Positions 1 to 12,508 of a stretch of DNA of 64,000 nucleotides are shown one piece after another. Source of the stretch: Biomphalaria glabrata (Eukaryota; Mollusca; Gastropoda; Planorbidae). The notes under the pieces are model-generated. The model saw only the letters and a list, made by a program, of their open reading frames with translations, did no database searches and was not told the origin of the DNA. A program made the translations under genes and the position numbers. Each line of letters begins with the position of its first letter. Position 1 is the first letter of the stretch. The DNA is taken from NCBI RefSeq assembly GCF_947242115.1, contig NC_074723.1, forward strand, positions 17,883,001 to 17,947,000, read 5' to 3'.

Positions 1-92
1 CTAATGAGCTCATTGTGGAACTTTAAAGTATATCGCCTTAGGTATATTATGTAGGCCTATACATGCTATTTTAATACTTTCTCTTATTTGAG

Positions 93-3000
93 CTAACATG
101 TTCAAGAAATATTTATTTGAAGGTTGTTGGATCAGGTCATGGTCTTGGAAACAATCCTATAGTTGGGGAACATATTGTTTATGTTAAAGATATGTGTCCA
201 GTTTGTCATGAAGGTAACTAACTTGTCTGTCTCCTTAAGATCACACTGTTCGTTTTTGTTTACGTAATTTATTCTTGGTTCAAAACATATATTGTTTGCA
301 AATATGAAATCTAAACAGAATGAGAAATTCTTCTCAAGACCTAATTATACTAAAAATAAAAATAGTGTGAGCTAGCATTTACAAATATAGTGGGGGAAAT
401 ACATAATGACGTGGTTATGGGAAAGAGATGGGACTTGTATTACAATTTCTTTTCAAATAATCTAAAAACAAAAACTATATAGGATAGTCTACTAAAATGC
501 CTATTAATGTCTTTACAGCTCCGCCCTTACGTGACATTGTTCCGTTGATGCAAGAAAAATAATAATAATAAAAAAACATCACATTAATACTTTATAAATC
601 TAGTTCACTTTTTTACCTAGCTGTTTGGTCAAAATCTTTTACACGTTATTTCTGCTACCTCCCTATCTCGGATCAAGCTGAAACTTTGTACAATTACTCA
701 TTGTCGATGACAACACATGAATCAATGAAAAAAAATTAGTTAATCAATACTTTGTAATTAATTAATTTTGTTTTATATGGAAAATGTAGGCCTACTTTAT
801 TGGAAACGGGCGACCCGTAACAATAATCATAATAAAGTATAGAATTAGGTCGTTTGTTAAAAGTTTTAAACTTATAATAGACTAATAAAACCTATTTTTA
901 AAAGTATTTGAAAAGATCAGTCGCTAAACACGTCGGCCTTCCATCATGGAAGCTCGAGTTGGAATTCGACAGACTCGAGCAACTTTAAAAAAAAATTGCT
1001 TTTGAAATCTGCCAGCACGGAAGCCTTCTACCAGATTCCCCCCCCCCCCCATATTTGTCTAAAAAAGTAATTGGACTAAAGCGCACTAAGCATGCTATAA
1101 GCATAAAAATACTTCCAATCGCACAAATGTATTAGTGTTAGCCTATATTTATAAAAAATATATAAATAAAGTAAATGATTGACTAAAAATAATATGAAAT
1201 TTGACTCAATATAAACGATCGAGCTTTTTAAAGAAGTATTTTTTTTTTTTACTTAATTTTAAATTAACGTGTTTTTGTTTTCTAGGGGATGTTGACTTCG
1301 CTCTAGATGGTGATGGCCGCTGGGATATCACAATGCAAGCCGTCCAATGCCCTGTTGGATCTAGCACTATTCAATATGCATTTCAAGGCAGCAATGCTTG
1401 GTACATCAAGTTGCAGATTAGAAACGCAAGGTGAATTCAAATATTTCAACATTAAGTTGCAGATTAGAAACGCAAGGTGAATTCAAATATTTCAACATTA
1501 AGTTGCAGATTAGAAACGCAAGATGAATTAAAATATTTCAACATTAAGTTGCAGATTAGAAACGCAAGTTGAATTCAAATATTTCAACATTAAGTTTTTT
1601 TTCTACCTGCACGGTGTAGGCCTACATTTGGCGTGTTTCCTACCATCTGAAATTGTCGTGTAGAGTTGTGCATTTCACCTGGAACCCTAAGGCCAGCAAG
1701 TGCGAACAAGAGCTCCCTTTCACCGACCTGAATGAACGGTGTAGGCTACACCTCGTATACACCATTCTGTCTGGCAGGGGGTCAGACTTGAGTTAAACTC
1801 GTGTTTTAATCGACGTTCACTTCCAGTGACACGGACACTCACGGACTAGAGACGCGGCCGGAGGCCGCTACACCGGGGCCTTCGCTATTTTCCTTTTACC
1901 TACTAGGTTGACTATGTGGGGCTCGCCATTTAAGAAACGGCGCCAAGAGGGACGGCGCCTGGACGTTGACAAAGGCTGTGGGAGTTCTTTTACAACCCCG
2001 CACAGTGCAATGGAGAGGCTCTCGCACCCCTTAGGCACCCCCGCGGGAGTTTGGTTCTGCTACCCTTTGGCATAATCGTCCCCTCTCACGATCGTTTCCA
2101 ACCGGGCGCCACGGCGGGGCAGGGTATTTGCCCGGGGTGTGTCCTACCAAATTGTTTCACAGTTACGCCAATGTATGGAGTCAGAGGAAACATTTGGGAA
2201 ATGTCCCCGGCTTCATTGGTTGAAAGAGAGATGTGTCCATAAGATAAGATAATTTTATTGATCCAATCAAATGGAAATTCAGTTTGACTACAATTGAGAA
2301 CCTCAGCGTAACTACTTTACAAAAACAATATGGATGAAAAATTCGAACAACATTCACTCACGAAACACATACACATTCACAACCAGCGCTTTGTGAGTTT
2401 TACTTCTATGTAGGCCTACTTCTCGATGAAGACAGCTGATCTTATAACACTCTGACCGATTATCTTTCTATTACCGATTATTAATGTTATCTAACTTGTA
2501 TTATAGCCATGAGCTATGCAGAATTCCATAATTATAAATACAACAACAACAACAAAAGACGTAAGCAATATACAACAACAAAAACAAAACAACAACAATA
2601 CTTAATGTCACCATGACATGGCCTGACAAAGATGTCTTTTTGTCACGTGACAAAGTTACACTTTATACTGACGTCAACCAGGTGTCTCTGCATAGCACTC
2701 CACACTCACGTTTTCGTTTTTATATTATTGTGAAAAAAAAAATTTCCCCACCCTCTACCTCTCAACTCTTGCAATCTGATGACATGATCTAACATTTTCT
2801 ATTAGAATACCCATCACCGGAGTCCAAATTGAAAAAAATGGAGCATGGCAGACGCTAACACACAGCATCGATGGCTATTGGCTTTTGAGCGGCGGAGGAG
2901 CTATAGCCGATGGTCCCATCAAAGTTCGCATGACGGCTGCCAATGGTCAGGTGCTTGAGGATATGATACCCAGGATAGGTAGGCTATGGTGAAAAGACTT

Positions 3001-6000
3001 AAGTAAATAAATAATTTATATTTACATATATTTATATTGTTACGAATCTCCCTATCCAGGCTCGCTGCAAATGGCACCAAACGACACCACCAACTGTAAG
3101 AACTTGACAACTCAGGGCTTGAAAATAACGTAATAGTTTAATGTCAATAAATAACAGCCAATACTGTACAATTGGCAGCACGTAACACAAGACTGTACAA
3201 ATATCTCTCCGCTGTATCAACTCTTGCACTGGTCTCTCTGTCTCGTCTCGGACTTGTACTGAGCCGTTGTAACGAACTGTAGATCGGGATGTTGTCACTG
3301 GTCTCTGATACCTTCGCTCTTTATATAGGGTCCCTGCTGGCCTTCTAGAACCGAACAGAACGTCGCTCGACCATTCTGGGTGGTCAGATGACTACATCCC
3401 TCGTGACACTCCTGAGCTCGGTTCACGATGTCGATCCTTCCCGAACCATCATGTTGATACTCGTCTCGGCCGATCGTCGTAACTCGTCACGGTTGACCGC
3501 TCATCTAGCGCTGGCCTGGGGCGATTTGCGTCGGCTGACTACACACACACACCACCACCCCCATCTGTGCCACCACCAGGTTTATAACAATATGTATTTA
3601 TATATACAGTGCTTTTTTTTTTGTTGTAAAAAAAAAATAGGTGCCGGTTCTCAGTGATGGATTGCCTAACCTTTAACTACTAATAAATTAATTATAAACG
3701 TTAAAATACAAGAAAAGTAGGTCTAATATTTTTACCCACATTGAAAAGGTGCCGGTACGCCGTACCGGTGCGTACCGTCACAAAAAAAAAGCATATATAC
3801 ATAGGCCTACACACTAGCACACACATAGTCTACGCCATATCTATACTATCAGTGTGGTATAATAACCTGTACGTTAAAAAAACAAAGGTTGGACGTTTAT
3901 TCAGAAATAATAATACTGATCATTACGGAGGGTGGATGACAGTGTGCGGTGCTCGAACCATTTTGACAAGTCCATTAAAGCGCATATAAAGGCGCGACCA
4001 GGCACCCATCCTGTATACGAGCCCGTGCATTGAAAATAATGTTACAGTTTTTAATCAAAGTTTAAATAGGTGCATAGCCCGATTCCCTTCAATGCATATA
4101 GGCCTATATCTGATGAGTTCTAAGAGGAGCAGCAAACTAAAATACGGCGCATCCCTAAAAGGGATAGGCCTACCTCCTTCCCTTGCTTTTCTTATTCACA
4201 ATCGTCAGTTTGAAAGACTAAAGTTGAACAATAAAATGTCTTCAAAGTCAAATTAGATAGAATAGTTTACTTATTCCTGTGAACTCCCGCAGGGGAGCAT
4301 AGAGCCGCAGCCACACCTGTCCACCGAACTCGATTCTGAGCAATTTTCTTCTTCTGCTCCCATGTCATTCCAGTATCCTCAGCTACGCTGACCGACCACT
4401 TTTTTAATTGATTCTCTCCAATAAGTTAATAGCTAACATATTTTAGGGACACTTATTTCTCAATAGATGACGTAGACAAAAGTTAGCGATCGGGTCTAGA
4501 GTTTTTCTATACCGGTATTCCATACATACATTTCCCTATTTGTTTTGGTGATTTTCGGTGTCTTGGAATCGCATAGACTGACGTGTTAAAGATTCGAATC
4601 TTGTTCTGTAAAAGAAAGTGGTTTGAAGCGCCAGATTGTTTGAAGATTGGTAAAGAATTGTACTAGCATAAATATTGGCCCCCTTCAGTCGTAGAACGAC
4701 TGTGGTTCATCTCGAACACTTTTTCATATGGCTGTGGAGCCCTATTTTGGAGAGACACTCCCGTCCACATATATTGCAGGTCAAAGTGGCTTTAGCTTTG
4801 GTGGTAGAGGAGCTGACCATTTTCCGTGTGGCACGCTTTTCTTCAAGAGTTGAGGCCCATGTTTTCTCGCTATCCATAGCTTTCTTGGTCACCGTCTCTC
4901 TCCAACCAGTGCGGTCTAAAGCTATGTCTTCCCAATGGTCAGTATTAATTTTCACTGGTTTTAAATCCCGTTTTATCACATCCACGTAACGGAGATGGGG
5001 GCGAGCAGTTTTTCTCGAGCCTGACTCAAGTTGCCCGTTACAGAATGATTTTCGGGATGCGATTGTCCTCCATCTGGTGAACATGTCCGAGCCAGCGCAG
5101 GCGGCGTTGCCTGAGGACTGTTAAGATGCTGGGAGGGCCGGTTCTCATTATTACACACTCGTTCTTTCCATGTTATTTTTAAGATCATTTGAAGGAAGCG
5201 CAAGTGGAATGAGTTTAGTTTTCTCTCTTGCTTTGTGTAGGTAGTCCACGACTCACTACCATACAGTAGCGTGCTAAGAACGCATGCCTTGTAGACCTCC
5301 ATTTTGGTCGTTGTGGTGAGCTGGTTTTCCCAAACTCTTGGGCAGAGTCTAGCGAAGATTGATGCGACCTTCCTTATGTGTTTTTTTTTTGTATCTCCTC
5401 TTCTAGAGACAAGTCACCTTGAAATGTGGATCCAAGGTAGCAAAATTCATTTATTAAATGATATCTAATAGTTAATGTTGATTATTTTGTAACGACGCGA
5501 CTATTAATATTTTTGTAGCAAATGTGAATGAGAAGGCTTCACATTGCCCTAGATTTAGTTACCAACATGCTTAATGGCTGCCAGGTCGTGTGGTTTGTGC
5601 GCTGGACTGTCGATCGGACTTATAGATGGTCCCGGGTTCAATCATGCTCGCTCCCATACCCCGTCGTCCTGTTGGAGGTTTGGACTAGGAGGTAAATTAT
5701 CAACTCTGATGGAACATCTGAAACATTTGACAAACATTTACGTTTTCTGAAGCTCTACAATTATGCTGAGGTCAAATATGTAAGTGCATGCACAAGTTGA
5801 AAGTACCATATTCTGATTAGACCTACACAGATGTATCTTTTGAACCGGACATATCGAACTAATTGAATGAGTTTCATCAAAATGAAAATCATAGTTTCCT
5901 TGATGGTCCCTTAGCCCGACATGACTTAGAAAGAGCTTAAATCTCAAAGTACGGCAATACTAACGGATATGTGTAGATATCTTCACTTTTGAAGGAACGT

Positions 6001-6281
6001 ATGCGATCTGGAGTGCCCAAAGCCCAAATTAGAATTCTCTAGATTTATAGCAACCATCAAAATCTGTAACTGGTATTCAAAAGTATACGGTACTTTTTCA
6101 AGAGGAAACAATCAATATACATTACGTTAGAATCACTTTAAAAAATATTTTGAAACGAACGGTGTTATGTTTACAGTACATAATTAAATAGAAATGTTTT
6201 TAATTTTCAGATAATGATCACATTCTAGAAGGTTTACAAAAAGTCCAAGTTGCCTTTGATGCTTCTTTGCCAAGCGCATAA
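93..6281 (+). CDS. Expansin-like secreted protein, last four exons (5' end outside the window)
   Basis: Exons 93-213, 1286-1430, 2806-2978 and 6211-6281 (TAA) have GT-AG borders and phases that close (0/1, 1/2, 2/1, 1/0). The joined product reads like a microbial-type two-domain expansin. The first part is the end of the double-psi barrel D1 domain, with VYVKDMCPVCHEGDVD, the place of the CP..C..GDLDLS motif and its key Asp. The second is the D2 beta-sandwich, with IQYAF..GSNAWYIKLQIRN and then DGPIKVRMTAANGQ. The W-Y pair in SNAWY and the Y-W in DGYW sit where EXLX1-type proteins have their cellulose-binding aromatics. In known families expansins loosen cellulose/glucan networks without hydrolysis, so a digestive role on plant or algal walls is inferred. 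The signal peptide and start of D1 lie upstream. The first acceptor could also be at 122/123, but 92/93 keeps a Cys matching the family. Confidence 0.85.
1408..1594 (+). repeat. Four-copy 46-bp tandem repeat covering the exon-2 splice donor of the expansin gene
   Basis: Copies start at 1408, 1454, 1500 and 1546, followed by a 3-bp stub. Each unit carries the last 23 bases of expansin exon 2 plus the first 23 of the intron. Copies 1 and 2 keep the donor (GCAAG/GTGAAT). Copy 3 has AT and copy 4 TT at the donor position. Only the first donor gives an open product, because later copies place TGA in frame. Confidence 0.95.
1655..2300. repeat. GC-rich interspersed repeat ending in ATAAGATAAGATAA, likely a LINE 3' end
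   Basis: This stretch in expansin intron 2 is clearly more GC-rich than its surroundings and has no convincing coding frame. It ends in a GATAA-type short tandem tail followed by TTTTATTGATCC, a kind of 3' tail common in invertebrate LINEs. The family and exact left border are not determined. Confidence 0.4.
3038..3589 (-). mobile_element. Solo LTR (Gypsy-like), 552 bp
   Basis: The segment starts TGTTACG and ends TATAACA, and is flanked by ATAT at 3034-3037 and 3590-3593 (a 4-bp target duplication). Its internal layout resembles the LTRs at 51195 and 54311, including an AAGAACTTGAC word and a TATATAG box, which reads as a TATA box on the minus strand. No internal region is attached, so it is a solo LTR left by recombination. 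It lies in expansin intron 3. Confidence 0.75.
4707..5385 (-). mobile_element. LINE fragment: end of the RT ORF with C-terminal zinc-finger motif
   Basis: On the minus strand, 5302 downward encodes MEVYKACVLSTLLYGSESW, the classic C-terminal part of a non-LTR reverse transcriptase. A second frame (5084-4707) continues with RPHLRYVDVIKRDLKP and ends with a zinc-finger-like CNICGREC...HSHMKKC tail. The two frames are offset near 5080, so the copy is dead and 5'-truncated. The fragment at 39976-41200 belongs to the same family (LLYGSESWTTY with KQERKLNSFHLR). The clade is not assigned. Confidence 0.8.
5573..5738 (+). mobile_element. tRNA-derived SINE (family 1), full-length copy
   Basis: The head is tRNA-like, with an A-box-like part (GGTCGTGTGGTTTGTGCGC) and a degenerate B box (GGGTTCAATC). 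The body has GTCGTCCTG..GGAGGTTTGGAC and the tail GGAACATCTGAAACATTT. Other copies in the window are at 12328, 18537, 33069, 33482, 40386 (tail only) and 46764 (old). I recognise this SINE from planorbid snail sequence. Confidence 0.85.
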
Positions 6282-6410
6282 TGTCCCTATCATTTAATGA
6301 GACATCAAATACAGTGGTTTACAACAATTAAATGACATGTTCCTGGCTTAAATGTCTAATAATGCAGTAGAAATGCGTTGTTGTTTTTTCCTCATAAACA
6401 ATGAAAGAAA

Positions 6411-6416
6411 AATAAA
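6411..6416 (+). promoter_or_regulatory. Candidate polyadenylation signal of the expansin gene
   Basis: AATAAA lies 130 bases after the expansin TAA. It is the first canonical signal downstream on that strand. Confidence 0.5.
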
Positions 6417-6419
6417 GCA

Positions 6420-7211
6420 GCAAATCCAGTGAAAGATTAGTTATCAAGAACACCCCCAAATCCACCCCAGAATTGTTGAGTCTGTCATTATGCTAGCCAA
6501 ATAAAACCATTAGCTTTATTTGCAAGCCTCTTTGATTCGTAGGTCTAAAATAGAAGTTGATTTACTTCAGACAAAATTTTGAATATTACAATTCTTAATA
6601 ATTTCTTACAAATTCAAACTTGACATGGTATAGTTCAAGAAAACATTTCTAAGCCTAAATAAAGCAAATTGGAAACACATTCACAACATAAGAAATCAAT
6701 GCTGCAGCAAAACTTAATCTGAAAACAAATATTATTTTACATATAGTAATGCCAGTCACTTTATGCAACAGCAACATAAAGAATGAATGTGTCAGAATAT
6801 AAATTACAGCAATGATATAAAAAAAAAGTATGATTATTGTTGTTAAAAAGTACATGTGTACATTTTTATACCTAATAGATTTGAAAAGTACTAGTGATCT
6901 GTGTCAGGTCTGAAGGTATACCAATTGCCTTACTCTTTGTGAAGTGTTAGCATGAAAAAAGAATTCCTTTTAACATTTAAGGGATAAGATGATCACTGTT
7001 ATAATACTTTTAATTAAACACTTAAAATGAAGTAATTTTAATTACCATAGAATGTATGAAAAAAAAAACTAGCTTAAGACAAGCAAAAAATAGTCTCCGA
7101 ATTAGCCAGTTTATTTTTAGATTAATGGCAACTTTGCTCTATCTTCTAAATCACACTTTGCATTCACTCCATGTTACTTCTTCAAATACACACACGTAAA
7201 CAAAATAAATC
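6420..7211. other. Intergenic AT-rich spacer
   Basis: No coding signal or recognised repeat was seen. The stretch between the convergent expansin and bL20m genes probably contains both 3' UTRs. Confidence 0.6.
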
Positions 7212-10200
7212 TTATGTTTTAGACACTTTCTGAATCATGTCCCTTGTGATCACTCCACTTGGTGTTGGAGCCATAGCTGATGCCAAACCTTGACTGACTG
7301 CTTCACTGTGTTTTTTCTTGACAAATTCACACAAACTCTGAAGTTAAAACAGAAAGGCTTCTTTAAAAAAAAAAATTGGTTTGAATTTAAAGTACACTGT
7401 ACTGTGATAATTATTCTTGATTAATTTTTTTTTTTTATTTTTTTATACACAAAGTTCATTACTACATTTTTCATTAATAATCTGAAAACAGCATAATTTT
7501 TTTTCTATTTAAAGCTAAACCAGTATTACCTGGAAGGTTCTTGGCTCATAAAGTGACAAGAATGCTAACATCTTACGATTTAGTGCAATGTTGGACTGCA
7601 AAAAACACAAAGTAAAAATTAAGTCATTTGCATTAAAACACCAAACTTTTAAAAACTCATAAATGTTTAAAACCAGTTAAAACATTAAAATTTAAAGTAA
7701 AAAGAGTCCTAAAGAACATCTAAAAAGAATACCTCATAGAGTGATTTCATAAATGAAGAATACTGAACACCATGTTGTGCACATCCTGCGGCTATTCTAA
7801 ATGTAAATATCTGAATGGTGTACAAAATATTCAGGATGTTAACATTATTATAATTATGAGCTCAAAAACATTTTATGAAACATCTCAAACATATAAACTA
7901 TTAATTAAAAACTAATAAGAAAATTATGGGTAAAAATGTGTTGATTATTAAAAACAATGCCAAATTTAAACTCTTCAGGTTGATAGTAAACAATGTTAAT
8001 CATTTTATTATTATTATTATATTATTATAGCTTTTATATAGCGCTACTTTCATGCTTATAGCATGCTCAGAGCGCTTTTGGTCCAATCTCATTTGTGGAC
8101 CAGTGGGGGGGGGGGGGGGGGGTTATATAGGAGTTGGTTTTCCGTGCTGCCTTTAGGTGCTCAGTAAACACAACTCTGCCCGAGTCGGGTGTCGAACCTC
8201 GAGCCCCCTTCTAGGTAGCCAAGACAAGCCAAGTTCAAGCACACTTAGCCTCTCCACCACGCATCCCATTTTTTATGGAAGTCATATTAGGACTCCCAAG
8301 CAACCATTTAAATCCAACATACTTTGTCAATATAAGTCAATATAAAAAATTGTTATCTGGCCTCCTATTATATGTTTCATGATTAGTTTCAGCACTAAAA
8401 ACATCAAACTACATTTATGTTTCATTAGTTTAATTAGCAACACATAGCCAATGTTATGTTTCACCACATGTCAAAAACTGCACTGTTTACTCACATAGTT
8501 AATTTGCTTTCGTCTCACTGATCTGAATTTTGTGGCAAAGTAAAGATAGTGGCGACCCTCTCTTCTTCCGATTCTATAACAATTCCACAATCTATTGCGG
8601 AAAGGCTTAATAAAGAAAGAATTGCATGTTAATATTTTAAAAGAAGTTTATAACACAATAATACTTTTTAAACTCTAAAATTCATACAATGGGTTACAAT
8701 AGAAAATTTTTTATTTCTAGTTCCCTTGAAGAATAACACTTTTAATTGTAACATTTTATTTTAAACGTTTATATAAAATTTTGTTTTTTGTCAAAATAAT
8801 GTTGTACTAAATGTAATTAAGTTATATTTATGCATGTGTTCTTCTGTGTGTTAATTACATGTTTCACTGAAAAAAAAATGCTAAAAAATATTTTTTTAAA
8901 AGCTATAAAAATGTATGTATATGCAAAAAGTATTTAAATTTTCTTTAAAACCATTTAATAGGCAGCCTGCATCAAATTAGTACAAATGTTTTATACTTTT
9001 TAAAATGAACAATTATTTACAATGGTATAAAAAAATTGATGAATGGCTAAAAAAAAATGTCATCAAAGCAATAACAATGTAGCCCTATAGCCTACAATTA
9101 TTGATCGACCAGGTGCGCTTAAGGCCTTGGTGTGAAACAGTTTTTACATGTACTGAGCTTGTGAGAAGTGTATATGTGCTATACTAAGTATGGTCTACAA
9201 GATTGTCAAAATCAGAAGGGATAGTGAGCCCCCACCCCCCACCCCCCCCCCACCCATGTCCACTAAGCATTCTAGAAGAGCGGAGATGCTAAAAAAAACA
9301 AAAAACTAGTCAAAGAGAGAGAGCAGTAAGCAATCACAGATCGAACTGGTACTGGTACCAAAATGGCTAAGTTGTGACAGACCCACACACTGAGCTAATG
9401 AAGTTGCATTACAGGGGAAAAATGACCCAGTAGCAACAATAAGATACGGTAGAGAGAAGACTAACTGAAATGACTCCTCCTCTTCTCCCTTGCAAGGTTT
9501 TTCCCTTAGCATGATGAGCAAGGTTAGGCCCTACAGGTAAAACTTAAATGACCTTGATATGAGGTTATTTGCAAGCCGAGAAAGAAAATGTGGAATTAGG
9601 AAAAAATGGAAAACAGCTTGTGTTGATGTAAAAAGAAAATGATTTCAAGTAGTATGAATTTTTTAAAAAGCATGTCTTAGATCCTTTGATGGGTCTGATG
9701 AATCTTTGATGTTGCTGACCACTTTTCTAGAAAGAAGAATCATGTCAAAGATTTTTATGCATGACCATACCCACCCTACCCCTCTTTCATAAAGTACATT
9801 ACATTTTTATCTATCTACAAAAGGATGACAAAGTCATTGATTTTTTTTTTTGTGTCAGTCCATTATATAGCTATAAAAATTGAAATGTAAAAAATGGCTG
9901 GGAATTGGTTTATGTAGGTAGGGTGGTCAATGTTCAAACTTTATTTACTCTACTCTCTAGATTTATGTGACTATCTAAGATGTCTAAGTATCTTCTATAG
10001 TAGATTCTTATATCTGAACACAGACTTTCGGGAACTAGGTCAAATTTGTATTTTATTTTTTATTTGGTGAAGGTTTAACTTACAAAAAAAAAGTGAAAGC
10101 AGATTCTTATTCTTCAACTAAAGGACAATAAAAATAGCTGTGTTCCTTTGTATTACCACCCATAGTCAAGATTTTATTTTAAAATAAATTGGGTCACTTC

Positions 10201-12025
10201 ATGCTCCTATATTGAACACAGTTTTTGGGCTTTCTCCTCACTTGGAAAGTGAGCACTGTCATTGAACACCACTATGTAATTACTAATAAATTATATCAGT
10301 GTTACTTAAAATTTTTTTTAGATTGTATTAAATGAAGTAGATTCACTTTTGCAATATGTATTTATATTTATAGTCTATTTCCTCATATACCGTACTCTCT
10401 CTCTGTCTTTCTTTCTAACTAGAATCTATCTATAATATATATATATATCGTTTATAGTTTATTTATTTATATACCTATGTAATCTATGTGTAGAAACAGA
10501 CAGAAATAAATCTGTATTTTTGTTCCGCTTTTCCAAAGCAGATGGCAGTTTTTTAGATACTCTATAACCAAGTATGTAAAGCTATTGTTTTAACCTCCCC
10601 CGCCAATTCATACTCATATAAGGGATGAAGGCTATATTATTAACCTGTTTGATCGTAGGCTGGTGGATATATCAAAATAAGCTTCCAAACATCTTTAGAA
10701 AGACATTCCAATCACATTCATACTGTTAGCTGTTAAATAAAATTAAAAAAGGAGGTGTTTCAACGATAATAATGAATTTGACACATTCTCCTATAGTGCA
10801 CAAGGCAAAATCGTAATAAGAAATATTATTGGGATTAATAAATCTATGAGTTTTTCAATGAATAAACATGACCTAGATCGAGATATCTAGAATATATAAT
10901 TTATGAATGAAAGAAAAAGTGCGGGCTGCTAATTTGAAGCCAGAGAACATGCCCACTGCAGGTGATCACGCCAGGCGAGCGCTGGTGGTGATGAGAGGTA
11001 TACACTAAACGTGTAGTGTCACAATCTATCATACAGGCAGTGGAGGGAAGGGGGAGAGAGTCATGAAAAGACAAAGAAAAGCATCTATGGGAGGGATGGG
11101 ATGTTAAGGTGTAACAAAATGAACATCAAAATTATGAAAAGAGGGTCCTTGGATGGGAATTAAAAGAAAGAGACAGAGAATACATCTAGGCTAGTTGAAA
11201 TTATCATGTTTATTAAATTATAATAATTAATTTATAGATCTATAATTTATATAGATTTATTTCTGTCTGTTTCTACACATAGATAAATATAGGTAGGCAT
11301 ATATAAATAAATAAATCTATAAACGATATATATATAGACAGAGAGAAAGGCAATATACTATAAATACATATTGCAGAAGTGAATCTACTTCTTTTAATAC
11401 AATCTAAATAATTTTTAATTAACGCAGATATAATTTATTAGCAATAACAGTGGTGTTTCTTAACAGTGCTCAATGTGCGCTAAAGGAGAAAGCACAAAAA
11501 CTGCATTGCCGTTTATTATAGGGGCATGAAGTGACCTGATTTATTTTAAAATAAAATCTTGACTATGAGTGGTAATTCAAAGAAACACAGCTATTTTTAT
11601 AGTCCATAAGTTGCAGAATAAGAAACTGCTTTCAGTTTTTTTGTAAGTTAAATCGTCACCAAATAAAAAAATAAAATAAAAATTTGACCTAGTTCCCGAA
11701 TACGGTGTGCCTAATATAAGAATCTACTATATATATTATTAGTAAAACAGGACTGACTACTCATACTAGTAGTTTTTTTTTTTATATTATTACTACTGAC
11801 CACATTTAAATTATAATAAATATAATAATTATAAAGGCATCCACCAACATGATTCAAATCAAAAGAGTTGAATGTAGATATAGTAGGCTACTAAACGTTC
11901 TAGATCTAGAATCTTATATTATTTTTGTATGTCATTATAATTCATTTAATTATTAATTTAATAATTACCCAAGTCAGCCTCCTGTACATCTGACGTTTCC
12001 AAACCCTGTCTGCATTAGTGACCAT
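7212..12025 (-). CDS. MRPL20: Mitochondrial large-subunit ribosomal protein bL20m, complete five-exon gene
   Basis: Exons on the minus strand are 12025-11969, 8605-8495, 7810-7733, 7595-7530 and 7337-7212 (TAA). All borders are GT-AG, all introns are phase 0, and they give 145 residues, close to the roughly 149 of the human protein. Diagnostic stretches are CYRIGRREGRHYLYFATK, then RIAAGCAQHGVQYSSFMKSL, then LNRKMLAFLSLYEPRTF, matching bL20m CYRLA..., AA..EHG..Y and LNRKVLADLAIYEPKTF. The protein binds 16S rRNA in the mitochondrial large subunit. The short first exon (MVTNADRVWKRQMYRRLTW) is 3.4 kb upstream; the intron between holds a long inverted repeat. The start ATG is the only one that fits exon 1. 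Confidence 0.92.
8004..8268 (-). mobile_element. SINE-like repeat (family 3) with ATT-rich tail
   Basis: Reading on the minus strand, a tRNA-like head (GGATGCGTGGTGGAGAGGC, B-box-like GGTTCGACACC) is followed by a body, a C-run, AAGCGCTATATAAAAGC-type sequence and an (AAT)n tail at the left edge. It lies in intron 1 of the bL20m gene. A 17-20 base G run at 8104-8122 lies inside. Confidence 0.65.
9997..11730. repeat. Long inverted repeat, arms about 520 and 480 bp, spacer about 740 bp
   Basis: The left arm (9997-10514) returns as its reverse complement at 11252-11730. Matching landmarks are ATAGTAGATTCTTA / TAAGAATCTACTAT at the outer ends, GGGAACTAGGTCAAATTT / AAATTTGACCTAGTTCCC, and GTAGAAACAGACAGAAATAA / its complement at the inner ends. 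Arms have small indels and substitutions. No transposase frame is seen in the spacer. It sits wholly within intron 1 of the bL20m gene. Confidence 0.85.
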
Positions 12026-12327
12026 TTTCGTTTTTCGCACAAACAATCGAAGTGTAAGAAAAACCATGTTTATTTGTGTATCTTGTCCTTGATGATCTAG
12101 ACTCGATTTATTCTAGAATTAGAAAATCTAGATCTATATCTTAAAAGATATGTAGTCTATAGATCTAGATCTAGAAAGATCTATCTACTTTTTACTCATA
12201 AAGTTAGTCAATTTCATATGGCCAAGGTGATTCTTGTTATTACTTTAGTCTTTAGCAGTTTTAAAACAAATGATAGATTTATATAGGTTATAGTTTTAGA
12301 TGTCAACTATACTTCAGATATATTTTA

Positions 12328-12508
12328 TTTGTTTGTAAAATGTTTTACATGTTTCGGATGTTCCTTCAGAGTTGAAGATAGTTTACTTCCTAGTCCAAAC
12401 CTCCCGCAGGACGACGGGGGATGGGAGCGGGCAGGATTTGAACCCTCGACCATCGATAAATCCGAACGACAGTCCAGCGCGCAAACCTCACGACCAGGCA
12501 GCCATCCT
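12328..12508 (-). mobile_element. tRNA-derived SINE (family 1)
   Basis: Full-length copy on the minus strand, from the TTTGTTTGTAAAATG tail complement to the GGATGGCTGCCTGGTCG head complement. It is less diverged than the copy at 5573. Confidence 0.85.
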
